This document shows positions 48,210-57,779 of a stretch of DNA of 64,000 nt, one piece after another. Numbering within the stretch: the stretch's first letter is position 1; each line of letters begins with the position of its first letter. This DNA comes from Mesorhizobium sp. M1C.F.Ca.ET.210.01.1.1 (GTDB lineage Bacteria > Pseudomonadota > Alphaproteobacteria > Rhizobiales > Rhizobiaceae), in contig NZ_SRUU01000023.1 of NCBI RefSeq assembly GCF_004791585.1, positions 22,017-86,016 on the forward strand. Reading direction: 5' to 3'. A program made the position numbers and the translations under genes. The notes under the pieces are model-generated. The model had not been told where the DNA came from. It did no database searches and saw only the letters and a list, made by a program, of their open reading frames with translations.

Positions 48210-48730
48210 CCGGACCACTATGTGAAGCGAGCGCTATTGGCTGCCTCTGCGATGCGGGAATTGGCAGCGGACGTCTCACGATCAAACAGGCATCTGCTTG
48301 TAGAATTCTTTTAATCGTGAAGCGGCGCGAGTGCGCTATCCGTTGAGGTGAGCAAGGCCGGCGCCCTGGGTGAGCGCTGGTGTCGGGTGGTGGAAAGTAC
48401 AGGGGGAGCTGTGTGGCCCCCTCTTTCTCGGCCTCGACGATGTGCGAAGGAGCCTGTGCGGCGAACGGGCCGACGCCCCAGGCTCAGAACCTGGGCGAAC
48501 CTAACTCCCGCCAAAGGACAGCCCAGAGCTGGATACACGAAAGAGATACTGAACCCGCGAATCAGATTCTGATCAATCGTCGTGTCTGAGCTCCGCTCGG
48601 CTCTTACGGAGATAATCGCGCGGCCCGGCAACGGCCGCGCGTGCCGCGGGCGTGAGCTTTGCGCTTCGTCAGAAGTGCCTCGAGCGTGACGACGATAATT
48701 GACCAGCCATATGGAACGCATTCGCCCAGT
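48210..48730. other. Gap between nodE copy A and the nodABC nod box
   Basis: No supported protein gene. The stretch 48350-48570 has several short G/C-rich pairing runs (for example GGGGGAGC with GGCCCCCTC, and CCAGGCTCAGAACCTGG), so it may be a structured RNA or a decayed intron-like element. I could not fold it into a known class. Confidence 0.3.
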
Positions 48731-48780
48731 TATCCAAAGCGTGGATACCTTTCATCTAAACAAAGGATTTTACCGTTTTT
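48731..48780 (+). promoter_or_regulatory. nod box of the nodABCIJ operon
   Basis: ATCCAAAGCGTGGATA, CTTTCATCTAAACAAAGGAT and TTTACCGTTT follow the nod box consensus closely. It lies about 230 bp before nodA, the usual distance. Confidence 0.88.
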
Positions 48781-49011
48781 GCTGCAGGTCCCATAGAGGC
48801 GCTTCAAGTTGGAAAGATAGGTAGTTCCCATGGTTGCGTTGGATCCGAGGAGCATCATCTGGTGTGCGGGGCGCACAAAGTCAGTCGCATCTGCATTACG
48901 GCTTGGTCTTTCGGCGGTCTCCACAAGTTACGCCCCGTTGGTGCGATGCCAATTATTTAACCAATGCTTGGACATTTATCTCAACCAGACAGCTCCAAGG
49001 TGAGGTCTTCC

Positions 49012-49602
49012 ATGCGCCCGAATGTCGATTGGAAGTTGTGCTGGGAAAATGAGCTGCAACTGGCCGACCATGTCGAACTCTCCGACTTTTTTCGAAAGAC
49101 CTATGGACGGACTGGCGCCTTCAACGCGGAGCCATTCGAAGGCGGCCGCAGTTGGGCCGGCGCGAGGCCGGAATTCCGCGCAATCGGCTACGACGCGCAT
49201 GGGGTAGCGGCTCACATCGGCATGCTGCGGCGCTTCATCAAAGTTGGCGAGGTCGACTTGATCGTCGCTGAATTGGGCCTGTACGCGGTTCGTCCGGATC
49301 TTGAAGGGCTCGGAATCGGTTTTTCGATGCGCGTGGCGTACCCAGTGCTCCATCAGTTGGGTGTTCCATTCGCTTTCGGCACGGTTCGGCACGCGCTGCG
49401 AAACCATGTCGAAAGATTCTGCAGAGCCGGCCTCGCGAACATTGTGTCGGGCGTTCGCGTACGATCGACCCGTCCAGATGTGCATCCCGACCTGCCGCCC
49501 ACGCGCCTGGAAGACGTACTCGTGTTGGTTTCGCCGATCGGACGCTCGATGGACGAGTGGCCGTCCGGTACCCTGATCGACCGGAACGGTCCGGAACTAT
49601 GA
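49012..49602 (+). CDS. nodA: Nod factor N-acyltransferase NodA
   Basis: 196 aa, the standard NodA length. It attaches the fatty acid to the deacetylated end of the chitin oligomer. Family landmarks: WKLCWENELQLADHVELSDF, FRKTYGRTGAFNAEPFEGGR, VAAHIGMLRRFIKVGEVDLI and VAELGLYAVRPDLEGLGIGF. ATG 49012 follows AAGGTGAGG; the upstream in-frame ATG (48964) is less likely. Its stop overlaps nodB (ATGA). Confidence 0.96.
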   Translation: MRPNVDWKLCWENELQLADHVELSDFFRKTYGRTGAFNAEPFEGGRSWAGARPEFRAIGYDAHGVAAHIGMLRRFIKVGEVDLIVAELGLYAVRPDLEGLGIGFSMRVAYPVLHQLGVPFAFGTVRHALRNHVERFCRAGLANIVSGVRVRSTRPDVHPDLPPTRLEDVLVLVSPIGRSMDEWPSGTLIDRNGPEL

Positions 49603-50258
49603 AGCCTCTGGACTACATATGCGAAGGGCAGAGTGACAATGCCGATGGCACTGCAGAGCGCAGCGTCTATCTGACGTTTGACGATGGTCCCAATTCATTT
49701 TTCACACCGCAGATACTCAATGTGCTGGCGCAACATCAGGTGACGGCGACCTTCTTCGTTGTTGGGGCCTACGCGGCCGACGAGCCGGAACTCGTTCGCC
49801 GAATTATTACAGACGGGCACGGTATAGCCAACCACACGATGACTCATCCGGACCTGGCCAAATGCGGGTCCGTCGAAGTCGACTGCCAGATAGTTGAGGC
49901 AAACAGAGTCATAGGGATGGCTTGCCCGCAGGCCATGGTTCGGTACTTTCGTGCACCGTATGGCATCTGGACCGAAGAAGTAATCGCTGCATCAGCGGGT
50001 GCGGCATTGGCGCCCGTCCATTGGTCCATTGATCCACGCGACTGGTCTCGCCCCGGCGTTGACGCCATCGTCGACAGAGTGCTCGCCGATATCCGGCCGG
50101 GCGCAATCGTGCTGTTGCACGACGGGTGCGCTCCCGACGAATTGCAACCAGGCAATCAAGCCAGTCTGCGCGACCAGACGGTGACAGCGTTGTCACGCCT
50201 AATTCCAGAATTGCACGGCCGCGGATTTGTAATCCGATCACTTCCTCAACACCCCTGA
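49599..50258 (+). CDS. nodB: Chitooligosaccharide deacetylase NodB
   Basis: 219 aa polysaccharide deacetylase removing the acetyl group from the non-reducing glucosamine. NodB-domain motifs are TFDDGPN (metal-binding Asp), IANHTMTHPDL (two metal histidines), FRAPYGIWT, and the terminal IVLLHDG. ATG 49599 overlaps the nodA stop; the 14-codon extension upstream lies within nodA. Confidence 0.96.
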   Translation: MKPLDYICEGQSDNADGTAERSVYLTFDDGPNSFFTPQILNVLAQHQVTATFFVVGAYAADEPELVRRIITDGHGIANHTMTHPDLAKCGSVEVDCQIVEANRVIGMACPQAMVRYFRAPYGIWTEEVIAASAGAALAPVHWSIDPRDWSRPGVDAIVDRVLADIRPGAIVLLHDGCAPDELQPGNQASLRDQTVTALSRLIPELHGRGFVIRSLPQHP

Positions 50259-50273
50259 ACAAACAGAGATCCT

Positions 50274-51599
50274 ATGGACCTTCTCACCACAGCCAGTACT
50301 GTTGCCGTTTCGTCTTATGCGGTGCTCTCGACTGTTTACAGAGGCATGCAAGCGGTCTACTCCCAACCGGAAAATGTTACGCCGCCGTCGGAAAGCTTGT
50401 TCGGATCCGACCGTTGGCCGAGCGTGGATGTCATTATCCCCTGCTACAATGAGGACCCGCGCACACTCGCGGCGTGTTTAGCTTCCATTGCAAATCAAGA
50501 TTACGCCGGAACATTTCAGGTCTATCTGGTTGACGACGGTTCTGGAAATCGTAATGCCGTCATCCCGGTACATCACGCCTACGAGGGCGACCCGAGATTC
50601 AATTTCATTCTGCTCCGCGAGAATGTTGGCAAACGCAAGGCGCAGATCGCCGCCATCCGCCGCTCATCTGGAGATTTCGTGCTCAGCGTCGACTCTGACA
50701 CGACACTTGCGTCCGACGTCATCACAAAGCTTGCAGTAAAAATGCGGGATTCCATGGTCGGAGCGGCCATGGGCCAGCTGACGGCATACAACCGCAGCGA
50801 CACTTGGTTGACCCGATTGATCGATATGGAATACTGGCTGGCTTGCAATGAGGAGCGCGCGGCGCAAGGTCGCTTTGGTGCGGTCATGTGCTGCTGCGGC
50901 CCATGTGCAATGTACCGCCGGTCTTGTCTCCTTTCTCTGCTGGATCAATACGAGACGCAGCTGTTCAGGGGGAAACCAAGCGACTTCGGTGAAGACCGTC
51001 ATCTTACGATCCTCATGCTGAAAGCAGGCTTTCGAACCGAGTACGTTCCAGGTGCCGTCGCGGCGACAGTCGTTCCGGACAAGATGGGACCTTATTTGCG
51101 CCAACAACTCCGCTGGGCACGAAGCACCTTCCGGGACACGATGCTTGCGCGAGGTCTACTGCGTGGCCTGGATCGCTATCTAACTTTGGATGTGATGGGA
51201 GAGAATCTCGGCCCATTGTTGCTCGGCATCGCGGTAGTAACGGCGCTCGGTGAGCTACTATTTTCACATACAGTAAATTGGTGGACGGTGCTGGCTATTG
51301 TCACGATGACCATAATCAGATCTACGGTGTTATCTTTCCGCACTCGGCAGCTTCGATTCATCGGCTATTCAATGCACGCGTTAATCAGGATATTCCTGTT
51401 GATCCCCTTGAAGGCTTACGCCCTGTGTACATTGAGCAATAGCGATTGGCTGTCGCGTAAAAGTGTTCCCCTGCCCAACAGGAGCACAAAGGAAATCACA
51501 AGCGCGATGCCGCTTGCCGGAGCAAATGCTGCGGGCAATTCTGGAATTGCGGAGTCACTTCATACTGCAGATCTTTCGCTCACAGCTGGTGAAGTCTGA
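50274..51599 (+). CDS. nodC: Chitin oligosaccharide synthase NodC
   Basis: 441 aa membrane-bound GT2 glycosyltransferase polymerising UDP-GlcNAc. N-terminal membrane segment; catalytic region with VDVIIPCYNEDP, YLVDDGSGN, SVDSDT (DxD), SDFGEDRHLT and the processive QQLRWARST; then hydrophobic segments at about residues 310-390. Full length and intact, 15 bp after nodB. Confidence 0.96.
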   Translation: MDLLTTASTVAVSSYAVLSTVYRGMQAVYSQPENVTPPSESLFGSDRWPSVDVIIPCYNEDPRTLAACLASIANQDYAGTFQVYLVDDGSGNRNAVIPVHHAYEGDPRFNFILLRENVGKRKAQIAAIRRSSGDFVLSVDSDTTLASDVITKLAVKMRDSMVGAAMGQLTAYNRSDTWLTRLIDMEYWLACNEERAAQGRFGAVMCCCGPCAMYRRSCLLSLLDQYETQLFRGKPSDFGEDRHLTILMLKAGFRTEYVPGAVAATVVPDKMGPYLRQQLRWARSTFRDTMLARGLLRGLDRYLTLDVMGENLGPLLLGIAVVTALGELLFSHTVNWWTVLAIVTMTIIRSTVLSFRTRQLRFIGYSMHALIRIFLLIPLKAYALCTLSNSDWLSRKSVPLPNRSTKEITSAMPLAGANAAGNSGIAESLHTADLSLTAGEV

Positions 51600-51859
51600 C
51601 GGCCTTGCAGCGCCGAGTGACCGAGTAAGTTGTGTCAGTCGACACGGGGTGAAGCTTTCGAGTTACCTATGGTCAGAACGGGAACTATCTGGAAGCGACA
51701 CGTGGCATCTTGACGTTATTCTTTGGCGGAAGCGATACACGCGTCGCTCCGGCCGCGACTTTCCAAAGGTGCCATCTCAAGGCGGTGGCCTGCTCTGAAC
51801 CAGAATTCGCAAGTAAGCTGCCGGTGGCCAATCGGACTCATTCCGCTTGAGATAGACGC
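51600..51859. other. Gap between nodC and nodI
   Basis: 260 bp without a supported gene; wider than in compact nodABCIJ operons, so a lost gene is possible. Confidence 0.4.
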
Positions 51860-52774
51860 ATGTCCAATGTAGCAATCGACCTTACCGGCGTAACCAAATT
51901 ATTCGGAAACAAGCTCGTTGTGGACGGGCTGTCCTTCACCGTTGCATCGGGAGAGTGCTTCGGTCTGCTGGGGCCGAACGGCGCAGGCAAGAGCACGATT
52001 GCGCGTATGCTCCTCGGTATGACCCGGCCTGACGCGGGTGATATAACAGTCCTCGGTCTACCAGTGCCGGCACGCAGCCGCTTGGCCCGCAAGGGCATAG
52101 GCGTGGTCCCGCAGTTCGACAATCTCGACCTGGAATTTACGGTACGCGAGAACCTGTTGGTGTTCGGGCGCTACTTCGGCATGAGTACAAGAGAGATCAA
52201 CGCCGTCATCCCACGGCTCCTCGAGTTCGCTCGCCTTGAGAGCAAGGCGGATTCACGTGTCGGCCTGCTATCCGGCGGGATGAAGCGGCGCCTGACGCTG
52301 GCACGTGCTCTGATCAACGACCCCCAGTTGCTTGTGATGGATGAGCCCACGACCGGCCTCGACCCGCATGCCCGCCATCTGATCTGGGAGCGACTTCGTT
52401 TCCTGCTGGCGAGCGGAAAAACGATCATTTTGACCACCCATTTCATGGAAGAGGCTGAGCGGCTTTGTGATCGGCTGTGTGTTCTCGAGCGGGGACGCAA
52501 GATCGCCGAGGGCAGTCCTCATGCGCTGATCGACGAGTACATTGGGTGCAACGTGATCGAGATCTTCGGCGGCAATCCACAGGAGCTGATTTCGCTGATC
52601 AGACCGTACGTTCAGCGTGTCGAGGTAAGCGGCGAGACGCTCTTTTGCTATGCGCCTGAGCCGGAGGATGTGCGCATCCAGCTTCGCGGTCGAGCGGGTC
52701 TGCGTATTCTAGAGCGTCCACCCAGTCTGGAGGACGTTTTCTTGAGGTTAACCGGACGTGAGATGGAGAAGTGA
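51860..52774 (+). CDS. nodI: Nod factor export ABC ATPase NodI
   Basis: 304 aa. Walker A GLLGPNGAGKSTIAR (about 34-48), signature LLSGGMKRRLTLARAL, Walker B LLVMDEPTTGLDPHARH and the switch His in TTHFMEEAERLCDR are intact. With NodJ it exports lipochitooligosaccharides across the inner membrane. NodJ follows three bases after the stop. Confidence 0.95.
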   Translation: MSNVAIDLTGVTKLFGNKLVVDGLSFTVASGECFGLLGPNGAGKSTIARMLLGMTRPDAGDITVLGLPVPARSRLARKGIGVVPQFDNLDLEFTVRENLLVFGRYFGMSTREINAVIPRLLEFARLESKADSRVGLLSGGMKRRLTLARALINDPQLLVMDEPTTGLDPHARHLIWERLRFLLASGKTIILTTHFMEEAERLCDRLCVLERGRKIAEGSPHALIDEYIGCNVIEIFGGNPQELISLIRPYVQRVEVSGETLFCYAPEPEDVRIQLRGRAGLRILERPPSLEDVFLRLTGREMEK

Positions 52775-52777
52775 GCA

Positions 52778-53566
52778 ATGGGTGAACGTTTTGCGGCCGC
52801 TCTACCCGCCAACGCCTGGAACTGGATCGCGGTGTGGCGCCGCAATCATCTGGCATGGAAGAAGGTGGCATTTGCTTCAATGCTCGGCACCCTTGCTGAT
52901 CCGATGATTTACCTTTTCGGGCTCGGCACTGGCCTTGGACTGTTGGTAGGCCGCATCGAAGGTGCATCCTACATCGCCTTTCTGGCAGCCGGCATGGTTG
53001 CGACGAGCGCGATGACAGCATCAACCTTCGAAACAATTTACGCGGTTTTCGGTCGAATGCGCGATCAGGGCACTTGGGAAGCAATCCTGCACACACAACT
53101 TACCCTCGGCGACATCGTTCTCGGTGAATTGACCTGGGCAGCCACAAAGGCCTTTCTGGCCGGTACGACAATTGCGATTGTTGCCGCCGCGCTAGGTTAT
53201 GCCGCGTGGACGTCGGTTCTCTACGTGCTGCCGGTCATCGCTCTCACCGGGTTCGCCTTTGCGAGCCTGGCCATGCTCGTCATCGCGCTCGCGCCCAGTT
53301 ATCACTATTTTATTTTCTATCAGACGCTTGTCATCACACCCATGCTGTTCCTTTCGGGCGCGGTTTTTCCAGTCGGCCAATTGCCAGGAGTGTTTCAGCA
53401 GATTGCGGCCTTCTCGCCGCTGGCGAATTCTATCGATCTAATCCGTCCGGTGATGCTCGGCCGCCTGGGCGACAATGTAGGGCTGCATATAGGCGCACTT
53501 TGCATGTTCGCTGTATTGCCTTTTTTTCTGTCGGCTGGACTGTTTCATCGACGACTAATGCGTTGA
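52778..53566 (+). CDS. nodJ: Nod factor export ABC permease NodJ
   Basis: 262 aa ABC-2 type permease with about six hydrophobic segments (for example ALADPMIYLFGLGTGLGLLV written here as seen in the family, FLAGTTIAIVAAALGYAAW, FLSGAVFPVGQLP). The last is the conserved ABC-2 signature region. Partner of NodI. Intact. Confidence 0.94.
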   Translation: MGERFAAALPANAWNWIAVWRRNHLAWKKVAFASMLGTLADPMIYLFGLGTGLGLLVGRIEGASYIAFLAAGMVATSAMTASTFETIYAVFGRMRDQGTWEAILHTQLTLGDIVLGELTWAATKAFLAGTTIAIVAAALGYAAWTSVLYVLPVIALTGFAFASLAMLVIALAPSYHYFIFYQTLVITPMLFLSGAVFPVGQLPGVFQQIAAFSPLANSIDLIRPVMLGRLGDNVGLHIGALCMFAVLPFFLSAGLFHRRLMR

Positions 53567-53855
53567 CGCTTACCTACGCCCATCAACGAGAAGGAGGTCC
53601 GCAATGCCGGATTGCAAACTGCCCCCAGCGGCCCGGAGGCATGCGTGTGCCAGGAATCGCGAGTGGTACAACAACGCCGAAGCCGGGCGCCACCCAGCCG
53701 CTGCAGGCACGCGCCCATCTTCGCGACCACACCTCGGAGTACAGGCTGGGTGGTGAGGCGCGCGGACCCACCCGGAGCGTTCAAGCGATAGCAGCCAAGC
53801 TTCTTGTGCGCGTCCCCAGACCGTCGCGGCCATTATTTAGTTGGATACACATGCA
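53567..53855. other. Gap between nodJ and nodH
   Basis: No supported gene and no nod box seen, so nodH is probably read through from the upstream operon or from an unrecognised promoter. A GAAGGAGGT Shine-Dalgarno at about 53590 precedes a short ORF (MPDCKLPPAARRHACARN) of unknown value. Confidence 0.35.
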
Positions 53856-54617
53856 ATGACCCACAACGAACCAACTCCTGAGCCTTTTGTGATCCTTGCT
53901 ATGCCAAGGACCGGAACACACTATTTAGAAGAATTGCTAAACGAGCATCCGACCGTTCTGAGTAACGGTGAGTTGCTAAACGAATATGATCCCAATTGGC
54001 CCAGCACGGATCGCCTGCTAGGCACGGATCGCGAGCTTCTTGAGCTTGCCTATGTGCGCTGCCCTATGCGCGACTACAAGAATGTGACGCATCTTGGCTG
54101 CAAGATCAATGAACCTCAGTTTCGCGAGCGTCCAGCATTCTTTGCGGAATTAGCTCGTTGGCCAGCACTCAAGGTCATCCTCGTTGTTCGCCGAAACGTA
54201 TTGGAATCGCTCCGATCCTTTGTGCAGGCCAGGGAAAGCGGTCAGTGGCTGAAGTTCAGCTCGGACAACGATACCGCTCGGCCACCGAGCGTCAGGTTGT
54301 CAATCGCCGACTGTGAGGCTTATTTCAAAGCCGCCGACGATTTTCACGCTCGCGTTATGGACTCCTTCACGTCGACCAACCTGCTTGTAATGGAATACGA
54401 GAGCCTACTTCACGAACCTGCCCAATGCTTGGGAGCGGTTTGGGATTTCCTGGGCGTTCCAGCGCTTGAGCCATCAGATAACGCCATCTTGCAGCGCCAG
54501 GAAACGCGACCGCTTGATCAAACGGTGGAGAACTTTGACGAGTTGCGGATTCACTTCGCACGCGGACCTTATTCAAGATTTTTTGACCTCGGAGATTCAA
54601 TGCGCTCCTACGCTTAA
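53856..54617 (+). CDS. nodH: Nod factor sulphotransferase NodH
   Basis: 253 aa. Transfers sulphate from PAPS to the reducing-end sugar of the Nod factor. The PAPS 5'-phosphate loop is FVILAMPRTGTHYLEELLNE, and the 3'-phosphate region includes KVILVVRRNVLESLRSFVQA. Further family landmarks are HLGCKINEPQFRERPAFFAE, QWLKFSSDN and RQETRPLDQTVENFDELRIH. ATG 53856 (MTHNEPTPEPF) matches the known start. The nodPQ genes that make PAPS are not in this window. Confidence 0.95.
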   Translation: MTHNEPTPEPFVILAMPRTGTHYLEELLNEHPTVLSNGELLNEYDPNWPSTDRLLGTDRELLELAYVRCPMRDYKNVTHLGCKINEPQFRERPAFFAELARWPALKVILVVRRNVLESLRSFVQARESGQWLKFSSDNDTARPPSVRLSIADCEAYFKAADDFHARVMDSFTSTNLLVMEYESLLHEPAQCLGAVWDFLGVPALEPSDNAILQRQETRPLDQTVENFDELRIHFARGPYSRFFDLGDSMRSYA

Positions 54618-54894
54618 TCGCTTGTACCGCGTGCTCTGATGGGCGTGTAGGATATCCTGCAGTTTGCGCGCATTCCGTTCCAAAACTGACAAACCAAAGT
54701 CACCAAGGCAACCGGCAGTCGATCTGCGGCGAACATCAAAGGGCACGGGCGCAAGGCGACCTGGTCAATTCCCTCTCTGATGAAGCACTTCCTCAGACGC
54801 GATCTTTGGCGAGCCTCGAGTGCAGAATTCCGGCAAGGTGGAGGGTTCCAGTGCGCAACTGCACCAATCTCGCTGGACGGGACAGGCGTCCAGT
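54618..54894. other. Gap between nodH and the dctA promoter
   Basis: No supported gene. Includes the palindrome AGGATATCCT (54650-54659) and, close to the promoter, GTGCGCAACTGCAC (54851-54864), whose outer GTGC/GCAC arms might be part of a DctD-type enhancer site. Confidence 0.4.
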
Positions 54895-54910
54895 TGGCAC
54901 GGCGCTTGCT
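54895..54910 (+). promoter_or_regulatory. Sigma-54 (-24/-12) promoter of dctA
   Basis: TGGCACGGCGCTTGCT fits the RpoN consensus TGGCACG-N4-TTGCW at every defined position. It lies 85 bp before dctA, as expected for a DctD- or NifA-activated gene. Confidence 0.85.
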
Positions 54911-54994
54911 CCGAGATGACAGCAGCGCTCGACCGGAGCGCAGCATGGGAGAAGGAGGAGCCCCCACCCCGATCCGGTCAGGGAGAGAGAAACG

Positions 54995-56281
54995 ATGTTG
55001 GTTCCAAGAGTCCCCCGCGCGATCGCAGCGCCCCGCAAGCGCCATTTTGCCCGGACCTACGTGCAGGTACTTGCCGCCATGGTCCTTGGAGCCGCAATTG
55101 GCTACCTCTATCCGGAAACCGGCCAAAGCCTGAAGCCGCTCGGCGATGCCTTCATCAAAGTCATCAAGATGATTATCGCACCTGTCATCTTCCTGACAAT
55201 TGCGACCGGCATTGCCGGCATGAGCGATCTGCAGAAGGTCGGCCGAGTTGCCGCCAAGGCGATGGTTTATTTCCTTACCTTCTCGACGCTTGCACTCGTT
55301 GTCGGGCTGATTGTCGCGAATATCGTTCAGCCTGGCGCCGGCCTCAACATCGATCCGGCCTCGCTCGATGTCGAAGCCGTTAAGGGCTATGTGGCCACGG
55401 CTCACGAGCAGTCCGTGACCAGCTTCCTGATGAACATCATCCCGTCAACGATTGCCAGTGCCTTCGCGGAAGGCGACATCCTGCAAGTCTTGTTCTTCTC
55501 GGTCTTGTTCGGCATTGCTCTGGCGATGACCGGAGAGACGAGCAGGCCGGTCGTTACCTTTCTCCAGGCGCTCACCGCCCCCATTTTTAAGCTCGTCGGC
55601 ATTCTGATGAAGGCTGCACCCATCGGCGCCTTCGGCGCTATGGCCTTTACGATCGGCAAATACGGAATCGGTTCGGTGGCCAACCTCGCGATACTGGTCG
55701 CGACGTTCTATCTGACCGCCTTCCTCTTCGTGTTCGGGGTTCTCGGCGTGGTCTGCCGCTGCAACGGCTTCTCGATCTTTTCTCTTGTCCGCTACATCAA
55801 GGACGAGCTGCTGCTTGTCCTGGCAACGTCCTCCTCGGAGGCCGCGCTGCCCTCGCTCATGGAGAAGATGGAGAAGGCCGGCGCCGCGCGTTCGGTCGTA
55901 AGTCTCGTCATCCCTACTGGATACTCATTCAATCTGGACGGCACCAATATCTACATGACGATCGCCGCCCTCTTCATCGCGCAGGCGACGAACACAGATT
56001 TGTCAATTGCCGATCAGATCCTCCTGCTGCTAATTGCGATGCTTTCCTCGAAGGGTGCGGCAGGCGTCACCGGCGCCGGCTTCATCACATTGGCCGCTAC
56101 TCTGTCTGTCGTGCCGAGTGTTCCCGTTGCCGGAATGGCTCTAATTCTTGGCGTGGACCGCTTCATGTCGGAATGCCGCGCGCTGACGAATTTAGTCGGT
56201 AATGCGGTGGCATCGCTCGTTGTCGCTCGCTGGGAAGGCGAATTGGACCAGTCCCGGATGGAAGCCGCTTTCCGCGGTTAG
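54995..56281 (+). CDS. dctA: C4-dicarboxylate:cation symporter DctA
   Basis: 428 aa member of the dicarboxylate/amino acid:cation symporter family that takes up succinate, malate and fumarate, the main carbon supply of bacteroids. Family motifs: FIKVIKMIIAPVIFLTIATG, LATSSSEAALPSLMEKMEKA (re-entrant loop), PTGYSFNLDGTNIYMTIAAL and SKGAAGVTGAGFITLAATL. ATG 54995 follows GGGAGAGAG. It sits among nod genes with its own sigma-54 promoter; the usual dctBD regulators are not adjacent. Confidence 0.96.
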   Translation: MLVPRVPRAIAAPRKRHFARTYVQVLAAMVLGAAIGYLYPETGQSLKPLGDAFIKVIKMIIAPVIFLTIATGIAGMSDLQKVGRVAAKAMVYFLTFSTLALVVGLIVANIVQPGAGLNIDPASLDVEAVKGYVATAHEQSVTSFLMNIIPSTIASAFAEGDILQVLFFSVLFGIALAMTGETSRPVVTFLQALTAPIFKLVGILMKAAPIGAFGAMAFTIGKYGIGSVANLAILVATFYLTAFLFVFGVLGVVCRCNGFSIFSLVRYIKDELLLVLATSSSEAALPSLMEKMEKAGAARSVVSLVIPTGYSFNLDGTNIYMTIAALFIAQATNTDLSIADQILLLLIAMLSSKGAAGVTGAGFITLAATLSVVPSVPVAGMALILGVDRFMSECRALTNLVGNAVASLVVARWEGELDQSRMEAAFRG

Positions 56282-56553
56282 GGTTACATCAAACGGGCTC
56301 CCCGCAAGCAAGCAATAGCGCGACGTGTAAGTCACGGCCTTCACAGCAGTCGAATTGCCGGCCTCCAAAGAGCGCTGGAAATAGTGTACTAACGCGGAGA
56401 GTAATACAACACCATGAAGCCCCTAAGCAAACGAACGGTTCACGGAAACTCATCTGGGTCCGCATGGAGCGCTGTTCGTCGAATGCGTTATCAACCGTGG
56501 GGTGTGGTAACTATTTCAGCTTGCCGCCCCAAGCCGTCGCGGGATCGCACCGG

Positions 56554-57615
56554 ATGACGGAGGACCGGCCGATCAGAATCGCTAGGGGAAAGCGCGTCAC
56601 AATTGCCGATCTCGCCCGCGAAGCCGGAGTCAGCGTAGCAACAGTCGATCGGGTTCTGAACGTCCGCCTTCCGGTGCGAGAGGAGACCGCCCAGCGGGTC
56701 CATGCGGCCGCGCACGCGATCGGCTATCATGCTGCCGGTCTCATCAAACAGCGCTTGCAGCAGCACCTGCCGCACTACAAGCTGGGCTTCATCTTGAGAA
56801 AACCTGCCCACGATTTTTACCAAGATTTCGCTCGCAATATTGAAGAGTCGGTCAGTATGGCTAAATCCTTCCACGGCCTTCCGATCATCGAGTTCGCGCA
56901 GTCACATTTGCCGCGTGACCTGCTCCCGCTTCTTAAGGACCTTGGAAGCCGCTGCCAGGCGATCGCCATGGTGGCGGCCGATCACCCGAAAATCACAGCA
57001 TCAGTCGAGGAGCTCAAGGCGAAAGGTATCCCGGTATTTTCGCTGTTATCCGACTTCGCCGATGGCGTGCGCGAGGGCTACATCGGCCTCAACAACAGCA
57101 AGGTCGGACGGACTGCCGCTTGGGTGTTTTCCAAGGCCGCAAAACGGCCCGGCAAGGTGGCGGTGTTTGTCGGAAGCCATCGCTTCCAGGCGCATGCGAC
57201 GCGGGAAACGGCCTTTCGTGCCTATTTTCGTGAGAACGCGCCCAAATTCGAGGTGCTTGATCCGCTCGTGAACCTTGATGAACGGCAGCTCACTTACGAA
57301 AAATTGCTGGATCTTATGCAGCGGGAACCAGAGCTCGTCGGCTTCTATATGGCCGGCGGGGGTATAGAGGGAGCAATTTCCGCGCTCCGAGAAGAGGGGA
57401 GCGGTCAGGATCTCGTCGCGATCGTGAGTGAAATGACGCCGCAGTCACGTGGGGCGCTTGCGGATGACATCTTGACGATGGCGGTCGGCACGCCAATGCG
57501 CCGACTTTGCCAGGAGCTGATAATGGCAATGGAGCGGGCCATCAAAGCCGGCGTCGCGGAGAGCCCGGGGCAGACATTTCTGCCGTTCGACATTTATCTT
57601 CCGGAAAATATTTGA
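56554..57615 (+). CDS. LacI-family transcriptional regulator
   Basis: 353 aa from ATG 56554 (an in-frame ATG at 56464 would add 30 residues). The N-terminal HTH VTIADLAREAGVSVATVDRV with hinge helix precedes a periplasmic-binding-protein-like effector domain (KLGFILRKPAHDFYQDFARN onward), closest in style to sugar or polyol sensors. A TIM-barrel isomerase follows 165 bp downstream and is the likely target. Confidence 0.9.
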   Translation: MTEDRPIRIARGKRVTIADLAREAGVSVATVDRVLNVRLPVREETAQRVHAAAHAIGYHAAGLIKQRLQQHLPHYKLGFILRKPAHDFYQDFARNIEESVSMAKSFHGLPIIEFAQSHLPRDLLPLLKDLGSRCQAIAMVAADHPKITASVEELKAKGIPVFSLLSDFADGVREGYIGLNNSKVGRTAAWVFSKAAKRPGKVAVFVGSHRFQAHATRETAFRAYFRENAPKFEVLDPLVNLDERQLTYEKLLDLMQREPELVGFYMAGGGIEGAISALREEGSGQDLVAIVSEMTPQSRGALADDILTMAVGTPMRRLCQELIMAMERAIKAGVAESPGQTFLPFDIYLPENI

Positions 57616-57779
57616 CCTTGATGGATTTCTATCATGAGCGCCCATTTTCCTTTCACCGATGAAAGGAAAGCTCGATTGACTCGGCCGTCTCTGTCCGATC
57701 TGTGAACCGGCGTGGTTCCGTCTTGAAAGAAGCCGGATGCCGAAATGGCAGCCGCGCTTCATGGAAGGAAAGTCAAGCA

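Noticed and set aside
54650..54659. AGGATATCCT palindrome as part of a NifA site
   Set aside because: The flanks give TGT-N10-GCA rather than TGT-N10-ACA.
54614..55405. 263-aa minus-strand ORF upstream of and inside dctA
   Set aside because: Shadow of dctA and its promoter region.
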